Source: Draconibacterium sp. (GTDB lineage Bacteria; Bacteroidota; Bacteroidia; Bacteroidales; Prolixibacteraceae). From it: 5,355 nucleotides of DNA. Location: contig JAUVDE010000265.1 in assembly GCA_030595485.1 (NCBI GenBank), positions 1 through 5,355 on the forward strand, written 5' to 3'. This document shows, one piece after another, positions 5,096 through 5,355 of the stretch. The translations under genes were made by a program, and so were the position numbers. Numbering within the stretch: position 1 is the first letter of the stretch; each line of letters starts with the position of its first letter. The notes under the pieces are model-generated. The model had not been told where the DNA came from. It made no database searches and was given only the letters and a program-made list of their open reading frames with translations.

Positions 5096-5355
5096 TTAGT
5101 TTACAATCATTACTGCACCTTTTTTCACTTCCCCTTTTCCAAGTTCAAGTTCATAATTGTAGTTTCCTGCTGGCAATCTACCTTTCTTTTCCGAAGTTCC
5201 ATTCCACCAGGCATCACTTCCTTTCCAAACATCGGAATTACCGTAATTTTCTTTCTCAAATAGTTTTTGTCCTTGGCTATTAAAAATTATCAGTTTAGCA
5301 TTGGGATAATTTGGGTATAAACACCCAATTTTGAAGAAATCGTGAATACCGTCGT
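5096..5355 (-). CDS. C-terminal end of a type IX secreted/surface protein (gliding-motility-associated type B sorting domain)
   Basis: The gene enters from the right edge on the minus strand; 85 complete codons (5353 down to the TAA at 5098-5096) plus two bases of another are visible. The sequence follows the gliding-motility-associated C-terminal domain pattern: DGIHDFFKI (from NGDGxNDxF), YPNAKLIIFNSQGQKLFE (residues about 17-33, matching YPxNxLxIFNRWGxxVYE), VWKGSDAWWNG, LPAGNYNYELELG (60-72) and a final KKGAVMIVN. In this family the domain is a beta-sandwich that directs Sec-exported cargo through the type IX secretion system to the surface or medium. The usual Arg/Lys-ending strand is replaced by a terminal Asn. 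The cargo part, which decides the function (often adhesin, PKD-repeat or other surface proteins), lies outside the window. It ends at the terminator at 5018-5044. Confidence 0.93.
   Translation of the reverse strand, partial: DGIHDFFKIGCLYPNYPNAKLIIFNSQGQKLFEKENYGNSDVWKGSDAWWNGTSEKKGRLPAGNYNYELELGKGEVKKGAVMIVN

Noticed and set aside
5053..5283. Plus-strand frames at the right edge
   Set aside because: They are antisense to the well-matched type IX sorting domain on the minus strand.

Overview
The window looks like a chromosomal segment of a Bacteroidota bacterium (class Bacteroidia or a relative; I cannot place it lower with confidence). The reasons are a TonB-dependent receptor with an N-terminal CarboxypepD_reg-like domain, a C-terminal type B sorting domain of the type IX secretion system (gliding-motility-associated type), AT-rich genes without Shine-Dalgarno sequences, and TAnnTTTR-like -7 elements directly before start codons.

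Layout. 1-174 (+) is the C-terminal end of an unidentified, probably exported beta-rich protein, followed by an intrinsic terminator (281-317). 401-1036 (+) is an HhH-GPD DNA glycosylase of the AlkA type. 1037-1300 is non-coding and carries a divergent inverted repeat (1133-1209). 1301-1777 (+) is a small two-helix membrane protein with a possible PH-like domain. 1886-4495 (+) is an 869-residue TonB-dependent outer-membrane receptor; the longer frame opening at 1805 is rejected in favour of the start that gives a signal peptide. 4496-5095 is a 600-base convergent intergenic region. 5096-5355 (-) is the last 85 complete codons of a large secreted or surface protein with a type IX sorting domain, ending at a strong hairpin terminator (5018-5044). 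The genes have no obvious shared pathway; two of them (receptor and type IX cargo) act at the outer membrane or cell surface.

The convergent region is the most unusual part. After a cluster of small hairpins (4525-4716) comes a strictly phased array of twelve 21-bp units (cores at 4759, 4780, 4801 and so on to 4990). Each unit is built on the near-palindrome TGGACTTGTCCA followed by a 9-nt variable spacer. The period is never broken. It equals two turns of B-DNA and also seven codons, so the array is open as a heptapeptide repeat on both strands (VDLSMxx on +, MDKSTxx on -). Its inner part is an 84-bp four-unit block present twice. It is much more GC-rich (94 of 180 bases in 4801-4980) than sampled neighbouring sequence (about a third) and lies directly beside the terminator. 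I recognise no described family for it. An operator or architectural-protein array, a structured RNA and a tiny repeat-peptide gene all remain possible.
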